A stretch of 64,000 nucleotides of DNA. It comes from Melastoma dodecandrum. Its lineage: Eukaryota > Streptophyta > Magnoliopsida > Myrtales > Melastomataceae. The position numbers were made by a program, and so were the translations under genes. Every line of letters starts with the position of its first letter. Within the stretch, counting starts at the first letter, position 1. The notes beneath the pieces were generated by a model that made no database searches, was not told where the DNA came from, and saw only the letters and a program-made list of their open reading frames with translations. The stretch spans positions 526,001 to 590,000 of the forward strand of contig JARUPY010000365.1 of the NCBI GenBank assembly GCA_029817715.1. The letters run 5' to 3'. Shown here in pieces: positions 12,236-22,781 of the stretch.

Positions 12236-13519
12236 ATGAATTTAGATCCAAATTCCAATTGCTTCCCCAATTCCATCCACCATGATTTCCAAATCCAGAC
12301 TCATCGGCAGCATCTGGATCATCACCAAGGGTTCACGCCTCCGAGTTCGTTGGAAGTTCCCGCTCCTTCCATGGCAGCCAGCAATTCATGCACATCCCTC
12401 TTGTACTGTGTTTCGCTTCTGAAAGATAGGGTTTCACAGGTGCAGAACCTCCTCGCGGCCCTCACGGAACGGGATCTTACTCCTTCTCATGAGCCGGCTG
12501 CTCCTCCATCCCTTGCCGCGGCCACGATGGGAAGCTTGATTCAAGAAATCAGCGGGATAGCAACTTCCATGACGTTCTATTGCCAACAGTTGAATCATCT
12601 AAGCCAAGCTTGTACAGGTACAGGTGCTTCTTCTCCAACAGCCACTAATAATAATCATGGCCATTGCATCGACGGTAATGGACCTAACAACTGGGATGGC
12701 CAACACGGGCTATGTGATGATACTGTCAATAATTTGTATGTGGCCAACTTTAGCATCGATGCGAGTGCTGGAAAATCAAGAGCCGTACTGAAGACGAGTA
12801 ATCCAGATCGAGTGAACAAAAGTCAACCTCGTGTAGGTTTGTCACATTTGGTGCATGCTGCCGAGGCAAGCAACGAAGTTGAAGGTAAGAATATTGGCGG
12901 CTTCGAGATCATAGAATTGGATGCGGCGGACTTGCTCGCGAAGTACACGCACTTCTGCCAAATATGTGGAAAAGGGTTCAAGAGGGATGCAAATTTGAGA
13001 ATGCATATGAGGGCTCATGGAGATGAGTACAAGAGCAGCGCTGCCCTAAGTAAGCCGACGGAAGTTTTAGACGTCAATGCCATGTTTGGTACGACGAGCA
13101 GCAGCATAGAGAGGAAGAAGTACTCCTGCCCCCAGGAGGGATGTCGGTGGAACAAGAACCATCCTAAGTTCCAGCCACTGAAGTCAATGATATGCGCTAA
13201 GAATCACTACAAGAGGAGTCACTGCCCGAAGATGTACATATGCAAGAGGTGCAGCGGGAAGCATTTCTCGGTGCTATCCGACCTGAGGACTCACGAGAAG
13301 CATTGCGGGGACTCAAAATGGAAGTGCTCCTGCGGGACGACATTCTCACGGAAAGATAAGCTCATGAGCCATGTGAACTTGTTCGTAGGGCATGCACCAG
13401 TGGTCAGTGACAGCGGTATTAGAAGAACCGTGCCGGCCATGCGAATCGGGGAGGCATATGATGGGTATGAATATAATATGGCTCGTGCGTATCCTTCTTT
13501 TCTAATCAAGCCAAACTAA
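12236..13519 (+). CDS. STOP2: STOP1/STOP2-type C2H2 zinc-finger transcription factor
   Basis: An intronless frame of 427 aa. STOP1-type factors control acid-soil and aluminium tolerance genes. ATG 12236 is the first ATG after the leader. The N-terminal half is poorly conserved apart from the segment around [20 protein letters not shown]. The C-terminal half holds four fingers. Finger 1 is [20 protein letters not shown], the strongest family signature, near residues 240-262. Finger 2 runs from [18 protein letters not shown] to a distant His pair, near 295-330. Finger 3 is [20 protein letters not shown] and finger 4 is [20 protein letters not shown]. This finger order is specific to the STOP/ART1 group. 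The shorter length compared with STOP1 (about 500 aa) and the position next to H2B match Arabidopsis STOP2 (At5g22890, from memory), so STOP2 is preferred; the choice between STOP1 and STOP2 is inference. Confidence 0.9.
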   Translation: MNLDPNSNCFPNSIHHDFQIQTHRQHLDHHQGFTPPSSLEVPAPSMAASNSCTSLLYCVSLLKDRVSQVQNLLAALTERDLTPSHEPAAPPSLAAATMGSLIQEISGIATSMTFYCQQLNHLSQACTGTGASSPTATNNNHGHCIDGNGPNNWDGQHGLCDDTVNNLYVANFSIDASAGKSRAVLKTSNPDRVNKSQPRVGLSHLVHAAEASNEVEGKNIGGFEIIELDAADLLAKYTHFCQICGKGFKRDANLRMHMRAHGDEYKSSAALSKPTEVLDVNAMFGTTSSSIERKKYSCPQEGCRWNKNHPKFQPLKSMICAKNHYKRSHCPKMYICKRCSGKHFSVLSDLRTHEKHCGDSKWKCSCGTTFSRKDKLMSHVNLFVGHAPVVSDSGIRRTVPAMRIGEAYDGYEYNMARAYPSFLIKPN

Positions 13520-15177
13520 ATTGATAACTTTATGAATATAGGCTCAAACTATTGCGATCCATACTCGATTTATCTTAGTTAATAGGCATTTCGATGAGTT
13601 TAGTATTTATTTTATTTATCTTGAGAATATCTAGTTCGGCTACTTCGTTGTATGCTTGCCGTGTGTTTTTGATAGTTAGAATCATTATGAGAATGCGCAA
13701 AGATGAATGATGAAGGTCATGTAAAGATTGCAAGAACAAAGGAGGGATTAGGATTGAAAATGCAAGAAGAATCGTTGCAGCTGCACAATAGAGAATGAAT
13801 GAGGACGAATTTTAACAAAATGATAAGTGCAGCTAAACGAGGGAGAAAATATTTCTTTTCCACCATCTCTTTGGGAGGAAGGTGGGTCGAACTCGGAGGC
13901 TTGCTGGTAATAAAAAGCTATTGTCTGTTGGATAATATGGATTTTTCGTGTTTCGGTACTTGATAGAAATTTAATATAATCCTCGTGAAAAAATTTCTTA
14001 CTTATTTTTTATATTCGTACGATCTTGCATTGGGGTGGTGAACATGTTTTTTACGTAAAACAAATGCGTCAATAAAATTTATTTGTTGTCTTTCCAGGGG
14101 CTAAAGATTGAAGATCGGAACTAGGGCTTTCCGTGTCAAATTGTTTGTCTACCAAAGCGAATATCAAGTGGCATTTCAAGCGGTAAGGGTTTTCTTTTGG
14201 CCTATCTAACAGCCAACACCGTATGTATATATTTATGATGATATAATATTCAAACAAGAATTAATTAAACAAAAATTAAAGAAAAAGTGGAGGTCTAGAG
14301 GGATCGGACCACGGAGCCATAGTGGGCCAGGGAGGCATCGGCCCGTTGTCCTTCCACTGCCGAGAGCGGGAGGTTGTCGCTGCTCTGTGAAACCAGCCTG
14401 ACGCAGACCCCTCCGCTCTAAGCACCGAGTGAGCCCAGCCTTCGCCCAACTCACACGGTACAACTCCCGGCTTGGAACGGGCAGGCCAGAGATTTGCGCC
14501 CCGGGCCCGACCCAGTGGAACCGAACCCTTATTCCTACCACTTTAATGCCCCTGCTCAGGTTACAAGCCCACGCTACAAGGCTCGGCGACTTGAGTGCGT
14601 GAAGGTTACCTATATAAAGTGTTTCAAAAGCATTTATGCAGTCAATGTGGGACTAATGTCAATACAAAGTTCGATTCCCTGTCCGTGTCCCATGTTCGTT
14701 TCTCCTGTGCATTTCGCTGCAAAAAATGTGCATTGATATCGTTTGATTTACCTAGCTGTGATGGACATGATTAATCCTCTTTGTTCAATGCGAACGCACT
14801 GAGGAATGCATGATCTTGATCGACTGTGTGATGTGGTTACAATTAGCTCGGAAATACAGGGAAGAACAAGACAAGGCAAGTATTTTAAAGGGAAGTGGAT
14901 TCACCGTCCCCTGGAAGAAGTTTAGGATTGGGGAAAATTTGATTCGGCCCAATGGGCCCCCAAAATCAAAGCACAGCCCAACCCGCATATATCATTTTTT
15001 TCCTGCCGCCTCTCTCTGCTTTTCCCTCCCGACAGTGAAATATTCAAAAAGAGATTTTCCCCAACCAAACAAAATTCCCGGCACAAATTGTAAGAATCTC
15101 AACCACAAACCATCCGCCCCTACAAGCCCAACGTTCCAGATCTCTCCACGTCATCGATCTCGGTCAAATTCTCCAAA
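13520..15177. other. Intergenic with a GC-rich island; no gene recognised
   Basis: AT-rich spacer at 13520-14280, then a GC-rich block at about 14285-14530 that contrasts sharply with its flanks, then AT-rich sequence up to the H2B promoter. An open frame on the minus strand across the block (14233-14541) has no known domain. The motif GTTCGATTCC near 14671 resembles a tRNA T-loop, but no cloverleaf fits around it. Confidence 0.5.
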
Positions 15178-15210
15178 CCAATCAACCCTATCCGCCAACT
15201 TCTATATAAA
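15178..15210 (+). promoter_or_regulatory. H2B core promoter: CCAAT box and TATA box
   Basis: CCAAT lies at 15178-15182 and TATATAAA at 15203-15210, about 72 bases before the H2B ATG at 15282. The spacing suits a strongly expressed replication-dependent histone gene. A CGTCATCGA element near 15150 is a possible bZIP-type site. The elements are seen; their activity is inferred. Confidence 0.6.
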
Positions 15211-15281
15211 CAAACCCAAAGGGAAGGGTATCGCGATTCATCGCATCGATCATTAACAGAAACCCAACCATTTCCCGAGTG

Positions 15282-15710
15282 ATGGCGCCCAAGGCAGATA
15301 AGAAGCCTGCAGAAAAGAAGCCGGCGGAGAAGGCCCCTGCCGGCGAGAAGAAGCCTCGTGCCGAGAAGAAGCTCCCTAAGGAGGCTGCCACGGCTGCTTC
15401 CGCCGACAAGAAGAAGAAGAAGGCGAAGAGGACCGTGGAGACCTACAAGATCTACATATTCAAGGTGCTGAAGCAGGTACACCCCGACATCGGGATCTCC
15501 AGCAAGGCCATGGGGATCATGAACAGCTTCATCAACGACATCTTCGAGAAGCTCGCACAGGAGGCCTCCAGGCTCGCCAGGTACAACAAGAAGCCCACGA
15601 TCACCTCCAGGGAGATCCAGACCGCCGTCAGGCTGGTCCTCCCGGGGGAGTTGGCCAAGCATGCGGTCTCCGAAGGGACAAAGGCGGTCACCAAGTTCAC
15701 CAGCTCTTGA
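15282..15710 (+). CDS. Histone H2B, canonical
   Basis: A single exon encoding 142 aa, a core histone that pairs with H2A in the nucleosome. The Lys/Pro/Ala-rich tail ([20 protein letters not shown]) is typical of plant H2B, and the histone fold starts at about residue 48 ([20 protein letters not shown]) and runs through [17 protein letters not shown] and [20 protein letters not shown]. The C-terminus AVTKFTSS carries the conserved lysine (K138 here) that is monoubiquitylated in plant H2B. It has no introns, as usual for replication-dependent plant histones, and a compact CCAAT/TATA promoter. A strongly diverged second H2B gene lies about 7 kb downstream on the other strand. Confidence 0.98.
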   Translation: MAPKADKKPAEKKPAEKAPAGEKKPRAEKKLPKEAATAASADKKKKKAKRTVETYKIYIFKVLKQVHPDIGISSKAMGIMNSFINDIFEKLAQEASRLARYNKKPTITSREIQTAVRLVLPGELAKHAVSEGTKAVTKFTSS

Positions 15711-17935
15711 GGTTGGGTCCTCTCGTTGCGTTGTAATTAGGGCTTTTTGGACTTAGGGTTCCATGTCCATTTGGGTTTAATCATTGGGCCCCGGCCCAAC
15801 GGACCTTAAACTTTTACTTGGGCCTGTCTTTCTTTTTTTGGAGGGAGGTGAGAATTCGGTTTATCGGCTTTCCGACAAGAGGTTTGCTCCGAAACGTTTG
15901 ACCACCGTAAACGAATGATTCCAAGCGGTAGCGGATAAACAGTTCAAAAAGGCAGGACTTGTGGTCAGAGATTTTAGGGGAAGGTGGGAATTGGGGGGGA
16001 TGTGAAGGGACTGTTGTTTTGGGGGATTCCTGCTTCTTCTTCTTCTTCGTCTTCTTCCTTGTATGTGATAATTTCCTTAGGCTTATCCTCTTCCTCTTCG
16101 CTTTCTTGCACGTTCATGTAGGGTCGGTAAGGGTCTAGAGGTTTGTTGTAATTCGTTTTCACGTTTTTTATTTGGGGAGGTGGGGGGGGGGGGAATAAAT
16201 TCGCATGAATATCTTATTGGAGATGGGACCCTGAAGCACATGTGACATCATTTCGTCATTGGAAATGACGAAAGTAAGCAAAAATATGGCAATAGGCGCT
16301 CCCCCCACACCTATAAAGGGGTTACATGCATTTCAATGCCTTGATCCTATAAAAAATAATTTATCCCTTTTAACCAAGTTTACCATAATGAAATCCTGAT
16401 TAATTAAGTCCCATGATCTCATCATGATTACCAGTAGATCAATCCCATTTTGTGGCGTGACCAAGCTCCAAGCAAGAAAAAAGGGTAACGAACTCGCTGA
16501 CTCTGTTCATGCCTGGCACAATGTCTTTAGTCGGGAGCTTTGAATTAGTCTTACACGTGGCTAATCAGAATGAATTTTTCTCTGGGCGGCTGTGTCGCAC
16601 ATCAGAAGTTGTCGTTTGGTGTAAATATAATTTGTTTATGTGTTGTAAAAGAGAGTTAACTGAATTGCCAGATTGTTAGATCAGAGGGTCCAATCCCTCC
16701 ACCAACTCCTAAAAATGGGAGAATGCGTACATCACCTAGCACGGGCAATCCGACTGGTGCACGTGCTATCCACGTGACCCCACCGCGAAGCCGGAGGGCA
16801 CCAAGAAGCGACGTCGCTTCGTTTTTACGGTGGGAAGGTAAAACCCCAAAAAAGAAAAATCCACCGACGACAACAGACACGCGTCGCCTCCTGATTGATC
16901 CACGACACCCGATCTCATGGACTGAAAAGAGGGTGACGTGTCCACGGACAATATCTCTGCTTTTTCTCTCTCTATCTGCCTCCTTGTCCGGACGAAGTTT
17001 CTCTGTTTTTGCTTTGTTTCGATTTGCTTGTTTTTTCCTTCCCAAACCCAATTTTGACGATTCGGCGCCCCTCCTGTTCCGTTCCTGTCCGGTCCCCATT
17101 CCCTACCTATTCGCCTCGATTTCTATCCTCCTTCCCAAAATCAGAGTAGGTGATTGATTTTACCGCGGATTCCGCTCTTCGTTATTTATTGACCCCTTCT
17201 TCTTAAGTTTGCTTGTCGTCTCGACGGCCGTTTCTCTTTCTCACCTATCCGTTTCGTTTTTTTGTTTCTGTAATGGACTTGGCCGTGGTTTCGGGGGTAA
17301 ATTTACTTGGTTACTCCTTCCTTTTTTGGGTTCCGAAGTGATTTATTGCCGCTTGTGACTGCGTTGGCGCTTTGGCAAATCTGGGAATTTTTTTTCTTTT
17401 CTGTTGCTATTTTTTGTGTGCGCTTTTTCTATTTTCTGTTGACAGTTGTTTTAAAGAAGGTTGGATTTTGTTCCTCAAAATGGTTGCTTTTCATTAATTG
17501 GTCTGTTCGGTAAGAGAGATTTTGTTGGCGAGTTTTCTGTGGTATGGCTGCTGGGTTTGTAGTTGCTGATTAATGAAGGTTTGGTCTGATGCAGCATAAG
17601 TAGGTGGTCAGAAGTAGGTTCTGTGAGTGATGACGACTGGGCGAAGAAGGATTGAGTTTGTGGTGCTGAATCCGTTGAAAGATTGCATTTTCATGCTTCC
17701 TAATGTGTCGATGGAGATAAGTGATAATGGGATGCGTGATGGATATTCTGTGATTTCCCCGATGGGGGTAGATCGTGCTTGATCTCGCAGGCAACCTACA
17801 GATGGGTTGAAGATTTGATTTTTTTTTTTGATAAGTAAGAGGTTCAAACCTAGATCTCTAGGTGAATCGTCAGTGCCCTTACATTGGGGTGTTCTTGGTA
17901 AGGGAATCCTGCAGATTTGATTAGTTGTTAGCGAA
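15711..17935. other. H2B 3' region and leader region of the large RING gene
   Basis: The first part is the H2B 3' UTR and spacer, with a poly-G run near 16180-16192. From about 16900 the sequence becomes CT-rich and leader-like. Several GT/AG sites between 17140 and 17930 could join non-coding 5' exons of the RING gene, but I cannot fix them. A (T)n run with GATAAGTAAGAGGTTCAAACC at 17820-17850 resembles the end of a dispersed repeat. Overlapping open frames at 16656-17157 on both strands show no domain. Confidence 0.5.
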
Positions 17936-20900
17936 ATGGCTGTCGCGGGGTTACAGAATGTTTCAACGCTTGATTCTTCGTTTTTATGGGAATCCCAGTC
18001 TTCACTGCCAAGGGGTAGGATTAATAATGTAAGGGAGGGTGGCCGGCCATCTGCTGTTCTGCAGATGCAGCAGCCGGAACTTGAGGATGAACGAGCGGTG
18101 GGTCAGGAAGGTAGGGTCGGGAATAGATTCCTCCACCAAGGGAGTAACATGCCCAGTATTGACTCTTTGGGTAGTGACACTTCCGAGAGTCATGCTGAAG
18201 AGCATGCAGTTTCTACCTATGAGGTGAGCGGGAATGAAACAGGATTGCCCAACGACCCCCATATTGTCTCGCAAGGCGAGAGCTCTGACCATAATGTTCA
18301 CAATCAAGAGCAGGCCTTGAATTTGGGGGAAAGGGAGAGAGAAAGAGTGAGGCAAATTTTTCGTGGATGGATGAGCAATGGCTCAAGGGAACGTGGATCG
18401 GGCAATTCAAACATGAATAATGCTTCAAGGTCTGAATGGCTTGGTGAAAATGAGCAGGAGAGGGTCAGGATAATAAGGGAATGGGTGCAGAAGACAAGCC
18501 AGAGAAGTCCTCGTGGCAATGGAATAGAGCCAGCTGCTCAAATTGAACGAGTTCGTGATGGGCTGGTGGTGAATCAAAATGATACTGGAGTTGAAACTTC
18601 ACGAAGAGGCATCCGGAAAGTATGTGGCCGACAATTTCTAATGGACATGCTGAAGAGAGCAGAAGCAGAAAGGCAAAGAGATATTGAGGGTCTGTTGGAT
18701 AGGCGGCCAGTTTCACAATTTGCTCACCGTAATCGCATTCAGGTGCATACTGACACGCTTTTTTGTTGGTTTTTCTGTTTCATACTCGTCGATAATCTCT
18801 GGTAACCTAAACCTTTTCTTATTTTGTTCCTTTACAGTCCAAATAATATGCTATTGTCTCTGTTCGGTAATGTTTTTTATTGCTTGTAGACCATTTAATT
18901 TGCGTCGTGATCCCAAGCCCCTCCGTAGGCCTATCTGGCTTTGACTAGTAGTCAAACCTCATTTATACAAGATGTTTCCCTTTATTCTACATGTCTGTCA
19001 TTCCAGAACTGTGTTAGATATGCCCAAAGGTTTGAGTCTTTGAGTTAGTAGTCTGTCCTTTCCTCTCTGCATCAGTCATGCCTTTGCACCATGCTTATTC
19101 AATTTTTTACTTGCAGTCATTGCTTAGGGGTTGGTTCTTGCGTAATGAAAGACCTCTGGGTAGTGAAAGGGCCAATCGCTTGGCTTCTGGTGAATTGGGT
19201 TTCCTGAGACAAAGGCAGACTGTGTCTGGACTGAGGTATCTGTGCATTAGCTCTTGTATTCATATTCATGATGCCAAAAGGATTTTCGCGGTCTTGATTC
19301 GGAATGTCTGTTTTTTTTTTTATTTGGATGGTAATGTAGGGAGGAATTCCTCTCCAGAATGGATAGTTCATTGTCCAGCCAAGCAGGCAGTGACCAATTT
19401 GATTCCTCCTCTGATGGCGGTGGACTCAATGAAAATCGAACCGAACATGGGGACACAGTTAGTGTGCCTGGAGAAGCGGAGAATGATTCTGGTGGATCAG
19501 GGTTTGACAATTTATTAGAGGGTGACAACGAATCATTCGACAGCAGGGATAACTTAAGAGCCATCACTGAATTAACAGAAAATGTAGTAGTTGCGACTTT
19601 TGTGGGAGAGCAATGTGGGAACGGCATGCAGACTGAATCCAGAGACAACCAAGAAACTGACTACATAGAACCTTCAAGTGCTATCCTTGAAGGAGATGGA
19701 AGCGTGTCTGAGGATCATGGCAGTGGAGAATCAGATGACATCTTGCAAGTGGAAACGGAAGAAGGAGCTGGTTCACTTCAGGCTGGTGGAATTCATTCCG
19801 ACTTTTTGGAGACTGGTGGATTACAACGGGTGGATGCTTCTCAAGAGGCAGATGAAACACTACAACCTGAAGAATCTATTTTACCAGTTCAGCATCCTCA
19901 AGGAAACTTCTTTGCTCGTGAGGCTACAGAAGCACCCGACTCCGTTGACCCTCCTGGTAATCTCTTCAGGGATCTCACGGAGGCTTCATCTGGAAGGTTA
20001 GCCGATGGAGGGCTGCAAGGGGCAAACCCAATTGAAGAAGTAGATGACACCAATATGATATTGGAGGATGGGGACAATTTCCAACCACTGCAGACTCAGG
20101 TAGATGAGCTTTTTTATCAACCATCTACTTCAAATGGAGGATTCGGCTCCTTCACTCTGCCGCAAGATGACAACGTGCATAGTGGGGAACTCAGGGAGCT
20201 GCTGAGCAGGTGAAGTTTTCTTCTACCTTATTAACAATCCTGAAATGTTCTACGGCTTACATGGTCAAGTAATCCTATGCTACTCGTGCAGGAGACGCGT
20301 ATCTAACCTTCTTCAAAGTGGATTCCGGGAGAACCTCGACCATGTGGTGCAGTCATATGTTGAAAGGCAAGGTCAAATGTCAAATGAGTGGGAACTGCAC
20401 GTCAATTCTCCTACCGCTGGAACAGCTGAACAGGACCAAGAACAGCTAAATGGAGATGATGAGCCACAGCTCGATGCAGTTGATGGCCCACAATTTTCTT
20501 TACCTTCAATGCCCAACCCTTCAATATACCCTCGCTGGGAGCATCGGTTGCACCATGATAGTTGGTCCCCACGTGACATTCATCATCGCTTTGGAATTGT
20601 AAATGACTCGCTCTTTTTTATGTCCAGATTTCTGTCTTCTCATGATTTTCTCATCAAATCACCGTCTTGGTTGCAGGACTGGGATGCCATTAACGACTTG
20701 AGGGTGGACATGGTTAGGCTCCAGCAGAGGATGAACAGTATGCAGAGGATGTTGGAGGCATGCATGGAAATGCAGCTTGAATTGCAGAGGTCAATAAAGC
20801 AAGAAGTATCTGCTGCACTGAACCGTTCGGCTGTTTCTCAAGGTGAGCTGAAATAAAACTGAAAATAAAGCCAATTGCAACACCGCTTGCATGGGTATAA

Positions 20901-21241
20901 CTGGATATCATATGCTTGTTCTGCAGGCACGTGCGACAATGGGTTTAAGGAACAGGAAACCAACTGGGATCACGTGAAGAAGGGTCTCTGTTGTCTTTGC
21001 AGTGAAAATAACATCGATTCGTTGCTATACAGGTTGGAGCTGGTCATGGTTTAATTCCTCCATTTTGTTCCCCTGTGCAATGCAGCTTCCGGATCCTGAT
21101 GAAGATATCTTGTTCTGTTGCAGATGTGGGCACATGTGCACATGCTCAAAGTGTGCCAACATCTTGGTTGGCAGCAACGGCAAGTGCCCCATGTGTCGTG
21201 CGCCCGTAGTCGAGGTTATCCGTGCTTACTTCATCTTGTAG
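17936..21241 (+). CDS. Large RING-finger protein (C-terminal C3HC4, probable E3 ligase)
   Basis: Seven exons: 17936-18742, 19117-19235, 19340-20209, 20292-20598, 20677-20842, 20927-21032 and 21124-21241, giving 830 aa with consistent phases. The first exon encodes a disordered, acidic N-terminus, two related stretches rich in [13 protein letters not shown] and [13 protein letters not shown], and a conserved block ([20 protein letters not shown]). Exon 3 is a very acidic Ser/Gly-rich linker. Exon 5 encodes a coiled coil ([20 protein letters not shown]). The last two exons make a [29 protein letters not shown] and [15 protein letters not shown]. That C-terminal RING with an IRAYFIL-like tail defines a plant family of uncharacterised RING/U-box proteins. 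Ubiquitin-ligase activity is inferred from the RING. ATG 17936 is the first in-frame start after the last candidate leader intron. Intron 4 (20599-20676) is 78 nt and open in frame. Confidence 0.9.
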
Positions 21242-21628
21242 CATAGTTGAACAAACAGAAGAAGTCTGTTGTCTCAGTGACGGTCCTCTGATGATTGTTC
21301 AGCCTGATCCTCATCTCCTTCAGTCACGCAAACAAGTGAAAGCCACACCCTTTATTTAAGCCTTTTGTCCTGAAATTCAACGCAGGTCCGAAATTTCTCA
21401 GGTACTCTTGGCTGTGAGGGATGTTGTTGGGGGAGTTTTAGATGCATTCTTAACTGAGGATGGGATCTTGCTTGATTCTATTAACATGTTATAGGAAACA
21501 TTGAGATTCTGTACTCAGTATAGTATTGCCTTGGGTTAATGAAAATTTCTTCTCTAAAATCCACATCTGATATTTGAATTTCATTCTTAAACTGAAAGTT
21601 TGCTTAAAAATATATACATTACCCATTT
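21242..21628. other. Convergent 3' region between the RING and ATL genes
   Basis: The 3' UTRs of two convergent RING-type genes meet here, 387 bases from stop to stop. AT-rich sequence with several AATAAA-like and TTAATG stretches fits polyadenylation from both sides. No other feature is seen. Confidence 0.6.
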
Positions 21629-22291
21629 TCATGGTCTACAAGGCTGGATGGCCGATGAGGTCAGCTGGGTGTCCCGACAGACGGGGCACGACCCGTTGGA
21701 CCGCAGCCACCGGTCAATGCACTCAGCATGGAACACGTGCTCGCAACAGGGCATGACCTTGACCCTCTCCTCTTCCTCCAATTCCCCCAGGCATATAGCA
21801 CAGTCCACCTGGTACTTGGCTTCCCCACTGTAGGAGAACACCGGCAGTGCGTCGAGCACCCAGGGGTCAACCCCCTTCCGGAAGGTGGAGCATGAGGGCA
21901 CGTCCGGGTGGGCGAAGCGGCGTGGATAGTTGCTGCCGACTGAAGGTGGGGGAGGCAATGTAAGGCCGCGGTGTGGGAAGGGGTAGGGGTCGTCGCCGTC
22001 CCCTTGAAGTAGAGTGGTGGAGGCAGTGGCGATTCGGCGGAAGTAGAGGGAGAGGAAGCTCATGAAGAAGACTGCAGTGAGGAGGGCGAGGATGGTAAGA
22101 GCGATCGAGGAGTTCAGGGCCTGGTTGGTCGACGGGGTCAGTTGCGGCAGAAAAGGTTGGTGACGGGGCGGGGATGAAGCGACAGTCCCGTTCGGCCGTT
22201 GAGGAGGCGCAGAGGTTGTATTCAAGGTGGCGTTGGAGGGCACCGGCGACGGAGCAAAGAGGAGAAGCTTCCGGCCATGGAGAGTTGACAT
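21629..22291 (-). CDS. ATL-type RING-H2 membrane E3 ubiquitin ligase
   Basis: A single exon of 220 aa, as usual for the ATL family, whose members are membrane-anchored E3 ligases acting with E2 enzymes in stress and defence responses. One hydrophobic segment lies near residues 62-84 (SIALTILALLTAVFFMSFLS), preceded by a Pro/Ser/Thr-rich lumenal or extracellular part. A GLD-like motif is present as GVD at about 140-142, followed by LDALPVFSYS. The RING-H2 is at 164-205: Cys164, Cys167, Cys183, His185, His188, Cys191, Cys202 and Cys205, with Trp195 after the sixth ligand, the ATL arrangement. ATG 22289-22291 gives the only plausible start before the transmembrane segment. The target is unknown. 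Confidence 0.92.
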   Translation of the reverse strand: MSTLHGRKLLLFAPSPVPSNATLNTTSAPPQRPNGTVASSPPRHQPFLPQLTPSTNQALNSSIALTILALLTAVFFMSFLSLYFRRIATASTTLLQGDGDDPYPFPHRGLTLPPPPSVGSNYPRRFAHPDVPSCSTFRKGVDPWVLDALPVFSYSGEAKYQVDCAICLGELEEEERVKVMPCCEHVFHAECIDRWLRSNGSCPVCRDTQLTSSAIQPCRP

Positions 22292-22781
22292 CTTTGAGGA
22301 AGTTTCGCGTTCGGAGAAGAGAACAGGGTGGGTGTGGTAGAATTTTGGCCACCTTCGTCGGCGGGGACATCAACATCATCATCCACTTCCCTTGCAGAGA
22401 ATAAAGACAACCTCGTACGTTCGTGCTTATCTTGGAGAAATTTTGGATCCCATCGCTCCCGGTAATAATTCTGACAGGCGCGTCGCTGGATTCCCATAAT
22501 GAATAAGTGGGCCTGGGCCCATAGGCCCATCGAAGCCCATCGAACGTTCCTTTCGATTTTTCTCTAGTCTGTAGTTGGTGGCATCGTAGTAACAGAGACG
22601 TCCTGGCGAAACACTTTGCCAAATTAACCTAAAGTACATCGAAATAAAAATCCGAATAAAACCTAATCCTAAGCAGCAACATTTACATCCCCCCCCGGCC
22701 CAAATAAAACAAAATTGGAAGGGACTACCCCTCGTCTTAACCGCCCGCATGCGACATTCCTACAACATGACACGTATGCTA
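22292..22781. other. ATL promoter and H2B-variant 3' region
   Basis: About 490 bases between two minus-strand genes. GGCCCA/TGGGCC motifs at 22500-22535 are common in promoters of growth-related plant genes. No further gene is seen; open frames here are shadows of the flanking genes. Confidence 0.55.

Noticed and set aside
14233..14541. Minus-strand open frame in the GC-rich island
   Set aside because: Its length is explained by high GC content (few stop codons); no conserved motif is present.
14660..14700. GTTCGATTCC, a tRNA T-loop-like motif
   Set aside because: No matching acceptor stem, D-loop or anticodon arm could be folded around it.
16656..17157. Overlapping long open frames on both strands upstream of the RING gene
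   Set aside because: They overlap each other, have low-complexity composition, and lie in the leader/promoter region of the RING gene.
17820..17850. RNA polymerase III B-box-like GGTTCAAACC as evidence for a SINE
   Set aside because: No A box, no poly-A tail and no target duplication could be found; it may only be the end of an old repeat.
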